Source: Myxococcaceae bacterium
Lineage (GTDB): Bacteria > Myxococcota > Myxococcia > Myxococcales > Myxococcaceae
DNA: 64,000 bases
NCBI GenBank assembly: GCA_016793095.1
Contig: JAEUJQ010000006.1
Location: 98,653 to 162,652 of the forward strand
Reading direction: 5' to 3'
The number at the start of each line of letters is the position of its first letter. Position 1 is the first letter of the stretch. Under the pieces are notes generated by a model. That model did not search any database. It was given only the letters and a program-made list of their open reading frames with translations, and had not been told where the DNA came from. Below are positions 17,466 to 28,040 of this stretch, piece after piece. The translations under genes and the position numbers were made by a program.

Positions 17466-18482
17466 ATGGACGACCGCGGTCCGATGCTCATCGTCCACCC
17501 CCACTTTCATCCCCGGCGCACGGGCGTGACCGCCCACGTCGAGCTGGTGGCGAAGGCCCAGGCTGCGCTCGGTGAGGTGAGGGTGATCGGCGACCAGCTC
17601 CCGCCTGAGCTGCCGCGCCTCACCTGGGGCGAGCTCTGGCGTCGCAGCGGCAGAGAGCCGGTGCTCTGGCACGCCCACCGCAACAACGAGGTGCTGTGGG
17701 GCTACCTGCTCAAGCTGCTCGGCCGGAAGCTGACGGTGGTGGCGACCAGCCACAGCCCGAGGCCCGTGGGGCGCTTCACGAAGCTGCTCTTGCGGTTCGC
17801 GAAGCAGGTGGTGACGCTCAACAAGCTCGCGGCGGCGTGGGTCGAGACGCCGTCCACCATCGTTCAGCACGGGCTCGAGCTGCAGCGCTTCTCACCGCCC
17901 GCTGACCGGCGCGAGGCCTTCGCGGCGCTGGGGCTGCCCGGAGCGCGCGGCATCGGCGTCGTCGGGCGCGTGCGGCCCAACAAGGGCCAGGGCGACTTCG
18001 TCGAGGCGGTGGCGCCGCTGCTCGACAGCGCGCCGGAGTGGACGCCGGTGCTGGTGGGCCTGGCGAAGGGCGCCGACGCCGCCTGGGCCGAGGGGCTCCG
18101 GGCGAAGACGAAGGGCCGCCTGGTGCTGGCGGGCGAACACCAGAACGTCGTGCCCTGGTACCAGGGCTTCTCGATCCTGGTGCACCCCTCGTACGCCGAG
18201 GCGTTCTCGATGGTGCTGATCGAGGCGATGGCGACGGGCTGTTGCGTGGTGGCGACGCGCATCGCCGCGGTGCCCGAGGTGATCGAGGACGGGAAGACGG
18301 GCTTTCTCTTCGAGCCGGGCGACGTCGAGGGGCTGCGGCGGATCCTCGAGCGGCTGATGAAGGACCCGGCCCTCGTCGAGCAGGTCGGCCGGGCGGCCCG
18401 CGAGGTGGCGGTGCAGCGCTTCGGCGTCGAGGTCGAGGCGAAGAAGCTGCTGGCCGTCTACGCAACGGCCGCAGGGGCCTGA
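17466..18482 (+). CDS. Family GT4-like glycosyltransferase
   Basis: 338 residues. The N-terminal half begins GPMLIVHPHFHPRRTGVTAH, a donor-sugar loop region typical of GT-B enzymes. The C-terminal half has GVVGRVRPNKGQGDF and HPSYAEAFSMVLIEAMATG, the conserved E(x)7E region of GT4 enzymes that binds the nucleotide-sugar donor. It probably acts in the cytoplasm on an envelope glycan or lipid-linked precursor. An upstream in-frame GTG at 17421 would add 15 residues and is preceded by aagaga, so the start is not certain. It stands alone on the plus strand and converges with the UPF0158 gene, 4 bp away. Confidence 0.86.
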   Translation: MDDRGPMLIVHPHFHPRRTGVTAHVELVAKAQAALGEVRVIGDQLPPELPRLTWGELWRRSGREPVLWHAHRNNEVLWGYLLKLLGRKLTVVATSHSPRPVGRFTKLLLRFAKQVVTLNKLAAAWVETPSTIVQHGLELQRFSPPADRREAFAALGLPGARGIGVVGRVRPNKGQGDFVEAVAPLLDSAPEWTPVLVGLAKGADAAWAEGLRAKTKGRLVLAGEHQNVVPWYQGFSILVHPSYAEAFSMVLIEAMATGCCVVATRIAAVPEVIEDGKTGFLFEPGDVEGLRRILERLMKDPALVEQVGRAAREVAVQRFGVEVEAKKLLAVYATAAGA

Positions 18483-18486
18483 CGCT

Positions 18487-18939
18487 TCAGCTCTTCGTCG
18501 CGGCGACGCCGACGGTCGAGAGCCACGAGTGCGCCCGCGCCTCGCAGCGCTGCTGGCGGAAGGCGTGCCACTTCTCGAGCTCGGCCGGCAGCCACCCCAG
18601 CACCGCGCGGAAACGACGCTCGGGCCGCGGCGCGGTGAGGGCGAGCTCGAGCGACTCCTTGAGGCGGGCGTCACCCAGCGCCGCCACGAAGGCCTGCATG
18701 TCGGCCAGCTGGTGGTTCGGCTCGGGCGGGGGCACCGGCTTGAAGCGGGCGGGGTTGCCCTCGATCTCCTCGGGCTGCAGTCCACCCCACTCGTTCGCGT
18801 CGTACTCCCGGCTCACGAGGATGACGCGCCCCGACTCGAGATCGAGGAACCACTTGAGCTCGGACGTCTCGGAGTCCGCCTCGAGCGCGATGCAGAGCTC
18901 GGCGAGATCGACCGGCAGCGCTTTGAGCGTTTGACTCAC
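18487..18939 (-). CDS. UPF0158 family protein
   Basis: 150 residues from a GTG start. The opening VDLAELCIALEADSETSELKW and the WFLDLESGRVILV and FVAALGDARLKESLELAL stretches match the UPF0158 family, small soluble proteins of unknown function found widely in Proteobacteria and Myxococcota. No catalytic motif is visible. It lies 98 bp downstream of the POT transporter on the same strand. Confidence 0.8.
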   Translation of the reverse strand: MSQTLKALPVDLAELCIALEADSETSELKWFLDLESGRVILVSREYDANEWGGLQPEEIEGNPARFKPVPPPEPNHQLADMQAFVAALGDARLKESLELALTAPRPERRFRAVLGWLPAELEKWHAFRQQRCEARAHSWLSTVGVAATKS

Positions 18940-19037
18940 GAATCAGCCTACCCCCGGGCCGGGCGCTCTAGGCCAACGCCCGTCCGTTGTGCAAGGGCGC
19001 TCCGACCGGTTTCGGCGCCGGAGCAGGACACGCCGCG

Positions 19038-20984
<1,947 letters not shown>

Positions 20985-21086
20985 CGTGACCTCGGCAGAA
21001 CGACGGGAATGAGAAGGCGCGGCCTCGTTGCACCGAAGCGCGTGAGGGTCAAGGCATCGCTCGTGGCTTGATTCTGTGCGCCTCAA

Positions 21087-22862
21087 GTGGTGACAAGCGC
21101 CGCCGTGCTGGAGCGACGGGCCCACTGGCTGCTGGCGGCGTTCGCGCTCGCGCTCTACGCGCCGTCACTGCTCAACGGCCTCACGACCTGGGACGATCCG
21201 GACTACACCTTCGAGAGCCCCTTCGTGACGAAGGGCCTCGGCGGCCTCGTCGATGCGTTCACCACGCCGTACGGGGGCGCGTACATTCCCCTCTCGCACG
21301 CGACCCTGACGCTCGCGGGCGCGGCGGACCCGTCGAACCCCCTGCCCTACCACCTCGTGCAGTGGCTGCTCCTCGGGCTGACAGCGCTGCTCCTCCCGCG
21401 CGCCCTCGGGGCCCTCGGCCTGTCGCGCGACGTCGCCGTCATCGCCGGAGCCCTCTGGCTCGCGCACCCCTTCCGCGTCGAGTCCGTCTCGTGGGTCGCC
21501 AACACCAAGGACACGCTGTCGCTCTTCTGCCTCGTTGCGGCGCTCGCCCTCTTCGGCGCCGGGCGGCGGTGGACCTCTGCGACCGTCTTCACGCTGGGGC
21601 TGCTCGCCAAGGCCGCGCTCGCCCCCCTCGCACCACTCTTCCTGGTGCTGGAGTGGCGCCGCGCGAAGGGCACGCCGGCGCTCGTCTCGTCGCTCCGCTG
21701 GTTGATGCCCGCGCTCGCCGCCGGCGTGGGAGCCCTGTTGGTGCACCGCGTCTCCCTGCCCGCGCACCACTTCGAGGGAGGGTGGACGACGCCGCTCTCC
21801 ACGCCCTTCTGGTACCTTGGGCGCACGCTGCTGCCGATCGGGTCTCGCGCCATCTACGACTGGTCGCCGCCGCAGGGCACGGCGGTGGCGCTCCTCCTGG
21901 GAGCGTGGGCCGCGGTGGTGCTGGGCGTGGTGCTGGGCCTGCGTCGCGCCGCGCCACGGCTCTTGCGCGCGTTCTCGGCCGGAGCGGTCGCCTTCCTCGT
22001 CCCGCTCGCGCCGTTCTCGGGCGTGGTGCCGCAGGCGCACCCGGTCGCGGAGCGCTACACCCTGTACCCGTCGCTCGTGCTCGCCATCGGCCTCGCGCTG
22101 GGCCTCCACCGGCTCGGCCGCGCGGGCCTCGTGATGACGGCAGGGCTGCTGGTCGCGCTGGCGGTACCGAACGTGCTGCGGCAGCGGGAGTGGCGAGACG
22201 GACTCTCGTTGTGGACGAGCAACGTCGCCCTGGCGCCGGGGGCCGTCGCGGCGCAGGTCAACCTGGCGGGCGCGCTCGGCGGTGCTGGCGACTTCGCGGG
22301 CGCGGTCGAGCGGCTGCAGGTCGTCCGCACCATCGACCCCCACTACCCGAAGCTCGACTGCTTCATGGCGATGGCGCGCGCGGGAAAGGAGCGGCTCGAC
22401 CCGTCGTTCGCGGTGACCGAGCTCACTGAGCTCTGCGCGCTGCCCGCCTCGCAGCGGTGGCCGGTCGCCACGCCCATCGTCGCGCGGAAGGACGCGTCGT
22501 CGGTGGTGGTGCTCGAAGAGCTCGCCTTCGGGAACGATCGCGCGAAGGCCGCCGCCGCCGCCGCCGCGCTCGCCCTCGAGAAGAACCAACTCGAGCGGGC
22601 GCTGGGCCTCGCGACCCAGGCGCGCCTGTGGGATCCGTCGCTCGAGCGTGCGCTGGTGACGCAGCTCATCGCGCTCGTGAAGCTGAAGCGCCTCGACGAG
22701 GCCGACGCGCTCGCCCGCACCCCCGTGAAGGATCCGCGCGTCGAGGCCCGCCTCCTGGGGCTGCAGGGCGTCGTACTCAACGAGCGCGGCCGCCACGCCG
22801 AGGCCGAGCAGCTGCTCATCCAGAGCGCTGAGCGCCTCCGCGAGCTGGGCGAACGCCCCTGA
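21087..22862 (+). CDS. GT-C-like multi-pass membrane protein with TPR-like tail
   Basis: 591 residues. Residues 35-40 (WDDPDY) form the acidic motif in the first periplasmic loop found in TMTC/PMT-like GT-C glycosyltransferases. Around ten membrane helices follow up to about 375, and then a soluble helical region with TPR-like periodicity (LERALGLATQARLWDPSLERAL). This order, GT-C membrane part plus TPR, matches the TMTC/DUF1736-type proteins of Myxococcota. A lipid-linked sugar donor and protein acceptor are likely but unproven. It diverges from the POT transporter. Its last codons reappear about 275 bp downstream. Confidence 0.75.
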   Translation: MVTSAAVLERRAHWLLAAFALALYAPSLLNGLTTWDDPDYTFESPFVTKGLGGLVDAFTTPYGGAYIPLSHATLTLAGAADPSNPLPYHLVQWLLLGLTALLLPRALGALGLSRDVAVIAGALWLAHPFRVESVSWVANTKDTLSLFCLVAALALFGAGRRWTSATVFTLGLLAKAALAPLAPLFLVLEWRRAKGTPALVSSLRWLMPALAAGVGALLVHRVSLPAHHFEGGWTTPLSTPFWYLGRTLLPIGSRAIYDWSPPQGTAVALLLGAWAAVVLGVVLGLRRAAPRLLRAFSAGAVAFLVPLAPFSGVVPQAHPVAERYTLYPSLVLAIGLALGLHRLGRAGLVMTAGLLVALAVPNVLRQREWRDGLSLWTSNVALAPGAVAAQVNLAGALGGAGDFAGAVERLQVVRTIDPHYPKLDCFMAMARAGKERLDPSFAVTELTELCALPASQRWPVATPIVARKDASSVVVLEELAFGNDRAKAAAAAAALALEKNQLERALGLATQARLWDPSLERALVTQLIALVKLKRLDEADALARTPVKDPRVEARLLGLQGVVLNERGRHAEAEQLLIQSAERLRELGERP

Positions 22863-22941
22863 CACGCACGCGGACGTTGAACGCCTCCTGAGGGCTCGAC
22901 GCAGGGTCGGTGAGCAGCTCCTCCTGACGCGCAACCGGCGA

Positions 22942-22990
22942 CGCGAGTCCTGCAGAAGGTTGCGCCCACCACCTTCCTGCACGACTCGCG
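22942..22990. repeat. Hairpin repeat, copy 1 (imperfect)
   Basis: Left arm cgcgagtcctgcagaaggt (22942-22960), loop tgcgcccacc, right arm 22971-22990. The right arm has changes at cac instead of agg, plus one bulged base. Copies at 23054-23102 and 24200-24242 share the same arm sequence. It looks like a REP- or MITE-like palindromic unit and not a classical terminator, because no T-run follows. Confidence 0.8.
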
Positions 22991-23053
22991 ACGAGGCGGA
23001 CGGCCGGACGGGCCCCCTCGGGCGAACCGACCTCCCCCGACGCCCGACCGCGA

Positions 23054-23102
23054 CGCGAGTCCTGCAGAAGGTTGCGCCCACCACCTTCCTGCAGGACTCG
23101 CG
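23054..23102. repeat. Hairpin repeat, copy 2
   Basis: Left arm cgcgagtcctgcagaaggt (23054-23072), loop tgcgcccacc (23073-23082), right arm accttcctgcaggactcgcg (23083-23102). The arms pair fully apart from one bulged base. It lies 112 bp after copy 1. The rest of 22863-23269 holds no gene that I can support; it contains fragments similar to the end of the upstream gene, for example ggcgaacgcccctgac at 22848-22863 and again at 23124-23139. Confidence 0.85.
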
Positions 23103-23269
23103 ACGAGACACTCGGCGCGCAGCGGCGAACGCCCCTGACGCGCGACGAGGCACCCCTGGGCGAGCTGGGCCGAGCGCCTCTGAACACGTCGAGACCGGAG
23201 GTCCGAGCCACCGCGCATGTCAGCCCCATGTGCGAGAAGACGCTCGGGCCGGACTGGAGTGGAGGGTGA

Positions 23270-24184
23270 ATGGGTTCAGAGGAGCGGTGCTGGGCGGCGG
23301 CGTGTCGGCAGGACGGTGTGCTCGAGCGAACGCAGGCCGTGAGTGCAGGGTTGACGGCGTGGCAGGTCGCGGCACGAACCCGAACAGGGGAATGGGAGCG
23401 GCTGACCCCGCGCGTATACCGGTTGGCCGGTGCCCCCCGCACGTGGGAGCAACGCCTTCGGGCGCTCGCGCTCTGGGCAGGCAACGGCAGCGTCTTCTCG
23501 CACACGACGGCTGCGGCGTTGTGGGGCTTCACGCGCTTCCGTGCACGCCGCGAGCTGCACGTGACGCTCCGGCACTCGGGTCGAGCTCCGAATGATGACG
23601 TGCGGCTTCACGAGGCGTCGCTCGACGCCCGAGACGTCGCCTCGCTGCGAGGCTTCAGGGTGACCTCCGTCACGCGCACGCTGCTCGACCTCGCCGCGAC
23701 CCGCTCGATCGACCGCCGTGACGTGCTGACGGCCGCCGATGAGGCGGTGCGCAACCAGTGGACGACTGTCGAGCGCCTCGACAGCTTCGCCGCTCGTCAC
23801 GCTGGCCACAGGGGGGTTCGCCTCATCAGGCGCCTGGTGACCGCGTACCTCGGCGGCGACGGCCCCTGTGAGAGCGAGCTCGAGTCCCGGGTGCTCGAGT
23901 TCCTCGAAGACCGCGGCTTCCCGCGCCCCAGGCGACAACGAACCATCATGATCGCGGGCCGACTCCGGCGGTTGGACTTCTGCTTTCCTGGAACGAACGT
24001 GGTGATCGAGGCCGACGGCTATGCGCACCACGCGTCAGCCGCCGCCTTCGAGAAGGACCGCGCCAGACTGAGCCAGCTCACTGCGCGCGGCTATCGCGTG
24101 CTGCAATGGACGTGGAGGGCGCTCCACCAACGCCCGGACCAGCTCGCTGGGGACCTGCGGCAGGCCCTCTCCCTCGCCAACTGA
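23270..24184 (+). CDS. AbiEi N-terminal wHTH fused to DUF559 (Vsr-like PD-(D/E)XK) nuclease domain
   Basis: 304 residues. Residues 14-55 (LERTQAVSAGLTAWQVAARTRTGEWERL) are the winged-helix AbiEi antitoxin N-domain. Residues about 205-300 form a DUF559 domain related to very-short-patch-repair endonucleases: D236 in RRLDF, then E247 and D249 in VIEADGYAHH. All expected acidic residues are present, so it may cut DNA. Such fusions are common in Actinobacteria and scattered elsewhere; some are annotated as type IV antitoxin-like, but no AbiEii partner lies beside this one. ATG with gagggtga directly upstream. The gene is flanked on both sides by copies of one hairpin repeat, which raises the question of mobility. 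Confidence 0.82.
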   Translation: MGSEERCWAAACRQDGVLERTQAVSAGLTAWQVAARTRTGEWERLTPRVYRLAGAPRTWEQRLRALALWAGNGSVFSHTTAAALWGFTRFRARRELHVTLRHSGRAPNDDVRLHEASLDARDVASLRGFRVTSVTRTLLDLAATRSIDRRDVLTAADEAVRNQWTTVERLDSFAARHAGHRGVRLIRRLVTAYLGGDGPCESELESRVLEFLEDRGFPRPRRQRTIMIAGRLRRLDFCFPGTNVVIEADGYAHHASAAAFEKDRARLSQLTARGYRVLQWTWRALHQRPDQLAGDLRQALSLAN

Positions 24185-24199
24185 CCCGGCCCTGGTTGC

Positions 24200-24242
24200 G
24201 AGTCCTGCAGAACGGTGGCCCAGCCAACATTCTGCAGGACTC
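24200..24242. repeat. Hairpin repeat, copy 3 (after the DUF559 gene)
   Basis: Perfect 13-bp inverted repeat gagtcctgcagaa (24200-24212) and ttctgcaggactc (24230-24242) with a 17-base loop, 15 bp after the stop codon of the nuclease-like gene. The arm sequence is shared with the two copies upstream of that gene. The loop differs. It could serve as a terminator stem, but lacks a T-run. Confidence 0.85.
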
Positions 24243-24323
24243 ATGGTCCCGGGGCCGGCGACGCCGAGGGACGACGAAACGGGCGACGAGGGGTGACTGA
24301 TGAGGCCGGCGACGGGTGGACCG

Positions 24324-24785
24324 TCAGAGCTCGTCCGAGCGACTCAGCATCGACGGGCGCTTGAGGAGCTGCTTCTCGAGCGCCTCCATCTCGCGCGCCG
24401 CGGCCTTCGTGTGGTGATCGTGCCCCAGCAGGTGCAAGAGCCCGTGCGCGAGGTAGAGGTCGAGCTCGTCTGACAGCGTCGAGCCGAAGTCCTTCGCGGC
24501 GCGGCGCGCGGTGTCGATCGAGATCACGACGTCGCCGAGCGGGCGGCGGCCCGGCCCCGGCATGTCACCAGCCGGGAACGAGAGCACGTCGGTGGCCTTG
24601 TTCTTCTTGCGCCACAGGGCGTTCAGCTCGCGGATCTCGTCATCGCTGACGAGGCTCAGGGACAGCTCGACGTTGGTGAGCTTCAGCGTGCGGAAGAAGC
24701 GCCCCGCGAGGCGCACCAGGCGATCGCCCTGCGCGTCGGCGCCACGACCACCACGGGAAGAATCGAGCCAGACCTTGTTGGGCAC
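24324..24785 (-). CDS. ybeY: Endoribonuclease / rRNA maturation factor YbeY
   Basis: 153 residues. The metal-binding signature HGLLHLLGHDH (three His) is complete, preceded by RELNALWRKKNKATDVLSFP, the other family block. YbeY acts in 16S rRNA 3'-end processing and 70S quality control in the cytoplasm. The start is GTG. It is the last gene of the SPFH-PgpH operon; ybeY next to the pgpH/yqfF gene is a widely conserved arrangement, often with phoH, which is not present here. Confidence 0.95.
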   Translation of the reverse strand: MPNKVWLDSSRGGRGADAQGDRLVRLAGRFFRTLKLTNVELSLSLVSDDEIRELNALWRKKNKATDVLSFPAGDMPGPGRRPLGDVVISIDTARRAAKDFGSTLSDELDLYLAHGLLHLLGHDHHTKAAAREMEALEKQLLKRPSMLSRSDEL

Positions 24786-24795
24786 GGGCGAGCTT

Positions 24796-25368
24796 CTACT
24801 TCGTGACGGCGATGGAGACGCGGGTGTTGTTGGGCGCAGGGCTGCTCGGGGTCGGACGAAGCGACGCGTCGAGCTGGAAGGTGAAGCGCAGCTGGGCTCC
24901 GCCGCTCGACGTCGCGAGCCTGCCGGTCACCTCGTTCGCGCGGAAGCTGAACATGTGCGGGTCGATCATCTGCGCCTTGGACGCCGCGAAGCTGTTGCCC
25001 GCTGGAGCGTCATTCACCAGCAGCTCGGCGTGCAGCAGGTCGTCCGTCCACGAGTACGCCTTGCCCGGCTCGGGCTCGAGCGGAAAGCGCAGGACGAGGT
25101 TCACCTCGGGGTTCCGGTCGCGGGTGTTCCCGGTGATGGTGACGGTGGTGTTGTTCGGCCCGCCGCGCGCGAAGACGGCCGTCACCTCGCAGGGGAACGC
25201 GCCGGTCGCCGCGCCGACGAGGCTCGCCTGGCAGAAGAGGTTCTGGCCGAGAGAGCCCGCGTCTGTCGGCGTCATCGAGCCGGTGCCGCCGTCACCGCCG
25301 GAGCTCGAGGGCCCGCAGCCGGTGAGCCCGAGGCCGAGCGTGACCAGCGCCGCGCCCCAGGCCTTCAC
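24796..25368 (-). CDS. Lipoprotein of unknown function
   Basis: 190 residues. The signal MKAWGAALVTLGLGLTGCG has a lipobox (LTGC), so the mature protein should be lipid-anchored. A Gly/Ser linker follows and then a beta-rich domain (VTITGNTRDRNPEVNLVLRF). No family recognised. Its GTG start overlaps the PgpH stop by GTGA and its stop lies 10 bp before ybeY, so it is embedded in that operon, an unexpected place for an envelope lipoprotein. Confidence 0.8.
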   Translation of the reverse strand: MKAWGAALVTLGLGLTGCGPSSSGGDGGTGSMTPTDAGSLGQNLFCQASLVGAATGAFPCEVTAVFARGGPNNTTVTITGNTRDRNPEVNLVLRFPLEPEPGKAYSWTDDLLHAELLVNDAPAGNSFAASKAQMIDPHMFSFRANEVTGRLATSSGGAQLRFTFQLDASLRPTPSSPAPNNTRVSIAVTK

Positions 25369-27791
25369 GCTCCCGCCTTCTTCGAATCGACGTCAGCGTC
25401 GCTCTTCACCACCACGAGGCCGGGGCCCTGCGGCCGGAGCGCGCCGGGCGGGTACTCGGGTCGCGCGTGGTAGATGCCGTCGAGCGTGCGCACCATCGAG
25501 TCCGCGATGAGGGCGAGATCCTTCAACGTGAGATCACACTCGTCGAGCTGCCCCTCGCTCGAGATGTGGTTGATCATCTTCTGGACCTGCGCCTTGAGCT
25601 TGTCCGTCGTCGGCTCGGCGATGCTGCGACACGAGGCCTCGACCGCGTCGGCGATCATGCAGAGCGCGGCCTCGCGGAACTGGGGGCGCGGGCCGGGGTA
25701 GCGGTAGATCGACTCGTCGATGGAGGGAGCGTTCTCCTTGCCGTCGAGCTCGCGCTGCGCCTTGTGGAAGAAGTAGCCGACCAGCCTGGTGCCGTGGTGC
25801 TGGGGAATCGCGTCGGCGACGCGCCGGGGCAGCTTGTACTGCCGCGCCATCTCGAGGCCCTCGGTGACGTGGCGCTTGATGATGACCGCGCTCATCTGCG
25901 GGGCGAGCCCGTCGTGCGCGTTCGAGCCCTTCTGGTTCTCGCCGAAGAAGCCCGGGTTCCGGCCCTTGCCGATGTCGTGGTAGTAGGCGCAGCTGCGCGC
26001 GAGCAGCGGGTTGGCGCCGATCGACTCGGCGGCGGCCTCGACCAGCGAGCCCATGATGATGCTGTGGTGGTAGGTGCCGGGCGCCTGCAGCACGAGCTCC
26101 TTGAGGGCCGGGTGGTTCAGGTTGGCCAGTTCGAGCAGCTTCAGATCCGACGCGTAGCCGAACCCCACCTCGGCGACGGGCGTGAGCGTCAAGACGAGCA
26201 TCGGCGCCGCGACGGCCGCCGACACCACCGAGAGCAGCGCCGCCCACACGCTCTCGGCCCCCAGCCCGCGCCCGGCCGCCAGGTTCATGAAGATCACCAT
26301 GCCCACCCCGGCCAGCCCGGCGAAGGCGCCCGCGCGGAACAACCCGGCGCGATCGCGAACGTGCGACATGCGATCCGACGCGACCAGCGAGGTGACGAGC
26401 GTGAAGAGGAACGTCGCCAGCGAGTTGCTCAGCATGATGCCGGCCAGCGCGGCGAAGCAGATCGCGAAGTAGAGCGAGGCCTCTTCGGACAGCACGAACC
26501 GCACCAGCATCGCCCCGGCAGCGACGGGGAAGGCGAGGTGCAGGGCCTCGAGCGGCACGCCGGGGTACTTGTCGTGCAGGGCGTCGCAGACCAGCAGCCA
26601 CAGCTGCAGCAGCCCCAGCAGGCCGATCGCCGACAAGCCCATGAAGAGGGCGTCGCGGCGGGACGGAGCGAAGCGGCGCAGCGCGGCCTGGAAGAAGAGC
26701 CACGTGCCGGCGAGCAGCAGGGCCACCATGCCGGCGCCGCCGATCTGCAGCTGCACGCGATCGAACTCGCTCATCTGCTCTCGCAGGCCCTTCAGCAGGA
26801 GCAGGTGGGTCTCGTTGACGAGCTCTCCATCGGCGATGACGCGCTGGCCCTTCTTCACCTGGACCACCACGGGCTTCACCGCCAGCGCGGCGGCTTCCCG
26901 GCGGGCCTCGGTCTCAGCGGCGTTGATCGACAGGTTCGATCGCAGCTGTTTCTTCGCCACGCGCAGCACCGCGCGGCGCACCAGCGGCGGCGACTCGGGC
27001 AGCAGGTTGCCGGGCACGGAGGCGAAGCGATCGAGCTCGGCCGACGCCTCGCGCACGTCCATCACCTGCGGCAGGGCCGTCACCAACAGCTCGCTCTCGC
27101 TGCGGCCGCCGAGGATTCGAACGGTGATGCCGTTGGCGTCCACCCGGGACAGCTCGTCGCGCGAGGGCACCACCTTGCTGCGGAACGCGATCTCGAGCAA
27201 CCCCAGCGCCGCCTGCTCGATCTCGGGCGTGAAGCGGGCCTGCACGAGGGCCTCGAAGTCCTCGTCCTCGGAGAGGGGCGCGTGATCTTCGAAGCGACGC
27301 CGGGCCTCGCGCAGCGCGCCGCTGAGCTCGGCCTCGAGCTGCTCCTTCGAGGGGTCCTTCGAGGGGGCGGTGGTCGGCTTCTTGCCCGGAGCGGGAGGCG
27401 CGGCGGCAGGCGGCTGCGCGGAGGGCGGTTGCGCGGCGCGGAAGTCGTGCACCACCTCCTGCATCGCCTCGAACGCGTCGCGGAGATCGCGCTTCGTCTT
27501 CGTCTCGACGGTGGGATCGTAGTCGAAGACAGGCCGCACCCGCTGCCGGGCCTCGAGGCGCCGGCTCTGCGTGCGCACGTCGTCGGCGACCTCGAAGTCG
27601 CGCGAAGCCTTGAAGCCGGCGGGCGAGCTGGCGCGGAAGGGCTTGCCCAGGTCCTCAGGGCCCAGCTCGGGGACCTGCTGCGTCGAGAGCCCCGACGAGA
27701 GGAAGAAGCCCGACGACAGCGACACGAGCGCCAGCACGCCGACGAGCGCGATGGTGCGGCTGACGCCTCCGATGGCGGTGCCAGGGCTCAT
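25365..27791 (-). CDS. PgpH/YqfF-type 7TM-HD cyclic-di-AMP phosphodiesterase
   Basis: 808 residues. A first membrane helix (about 13-32) precedes a large extracytoplasmic 7TMR-HDED-like domain, which contains a Pro/Ala-rich insert near 120-150. Seven membrane helices follow at about 345-560. The cytoplasmic HD domain has HHSIIMGSLVEAAAES near 572 and the metal-binding YYHDIGKG near 600. Family members degrade c-di-AMP, a regulator of osmotic balance and cell wall. Here the HD residues appear intact. It follows the MoaD-like gene by 3 bp and overlaps the lipoprotein gene. Whether this organism makes c-di-AMP cannot be read from the window. Confidence 0.9.
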   Translation of the reverse strand: MSPGTAIGGVSRTIALVGVLALVSLSSGFFLSSGLSTQQVPELGPEDLGKPFRASSPAGFKASRDFEVADDVRTQSRRLEARQRVRPVFDYDPTVETKTKRDLRDAFEAMQEVVHDFRAAQPPSAQPPAAAPPAPGKKPTTAPSKDPSKEQLEAELSGALREARRRFEDHAPLSEDEDFEALVQARFTPEIEQAALGLLEIAFRSKVVPSRDELSRVDANGITVRILGGRSESELLVTALPQVMDVREASAELDRFASVPGNLLPESPPLVRRAVLRVAKKQLRSNLSINAAETEARREAAALAVKPVVVQVKKGQRVIADGELVNETHLLLLKGLREQMSEFDRVQLQIGGAGMVALLLAGTWLFFQAALRRFAPSRRDALFMGLSAIGLLGLLQLWLLVCDALHDKYPGVPLEALHLAFPVAAGAMLVRFVLSEEASLYFAICFAALAGIMLSNSLATFLFTLVTSLVASDRMSHVRDRAGLFRAGAFAGLAGVGMVIFMNLAAGRGLGAESVWAALLSVVSAAVAAPMLVLTLTPVAEVGFGYASDLKLLELANLNHPALKELVLQAPGTYHHSIIMGSLVEAAAESIGANPLLARSCAYYHDIGKGRNPGFFGENQKGSNAHDGLAPQMSAVIIKRHVTEGLEMARQYKLPRRVADAIPQHHGTRLVGYFFHKAQRELDGKENAPSIDESIYRYPGPRPQFREAALCMIADAVEASCRSIAEPTTDKLKAQVQKMINHISSEGQLDECDLTLKDLALIADSMVRTLDGIYHARPEYPPGALRPQGPGLVVVKSDADVDSKKAGA

Positions 27792-27794
27792 GCG

Positions 27795-28040
27795 TCAGCT
27801 CCGGGTGGACGGCGGTGACGACGCGAAGAGGAACACCTTTCGACCTGCCTGCGCGACGCCGAAGTGCTGCTTCATCGGCCGCTGCTCGTTGGCGACGAAG
27901 GCCTTGAGCGCCGGGTACAAGGCCATCAGCGTGTGGAGCACGTCGCCCACGTCGCTCGTCGGCGGCACCCCCAGCTCGATCTTCGCCCGCCCTTCACACG
28001 CGGGCTGGAGCGGTCTGGGGATGATGACCGTCACGTTCAT
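27795..28040 (-). CDS. MoaD/ThiS-like small protein without a C-terminal Gly-Gly
   Basis: 81 residues. The N-terminal strand NVTVIIPRPLQ, the segment VGDVLHTLMALYPALKAFV and the length fit the beta-grasp fold of MoaD/ThiS sulfur carriers. The C-terminus reads VFLFASSPPSTRS, so the Gly-Gly needed for adenylation and thiocarboxylate formation is missing. It may be a non-sulfur beta-grasp protein or a processed form. The ATG overlaps the upstream SPFH gene stop (ATGA). Assignment is moderate because of low similarity. Confidence 0.6.
   Translation of the reverse strand: MNVTVIIPRPLQPACEGRAKIELGVPPTSDVGDVLHTLMALYPALKAFVANEQRPMKQHFGVAQAGRKVFLFASSPPSTRS

Noticed and set aside
18978..19010. Sigma-54-like element with ttgca on the minus strand upstream of UPF0158
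   Set aside because: The GG-GC distance is off by one from the required 10 bases and the -24 block is poor.
25467..27818. A 783-codon open frame antisense to the PgpH-type gene
   Set aside because: Its product is His/Arg/Gln-rich without domains, and the minus-strand protein has clear 7TM-HD motifs. Long antisense frames are normal at this GC content.
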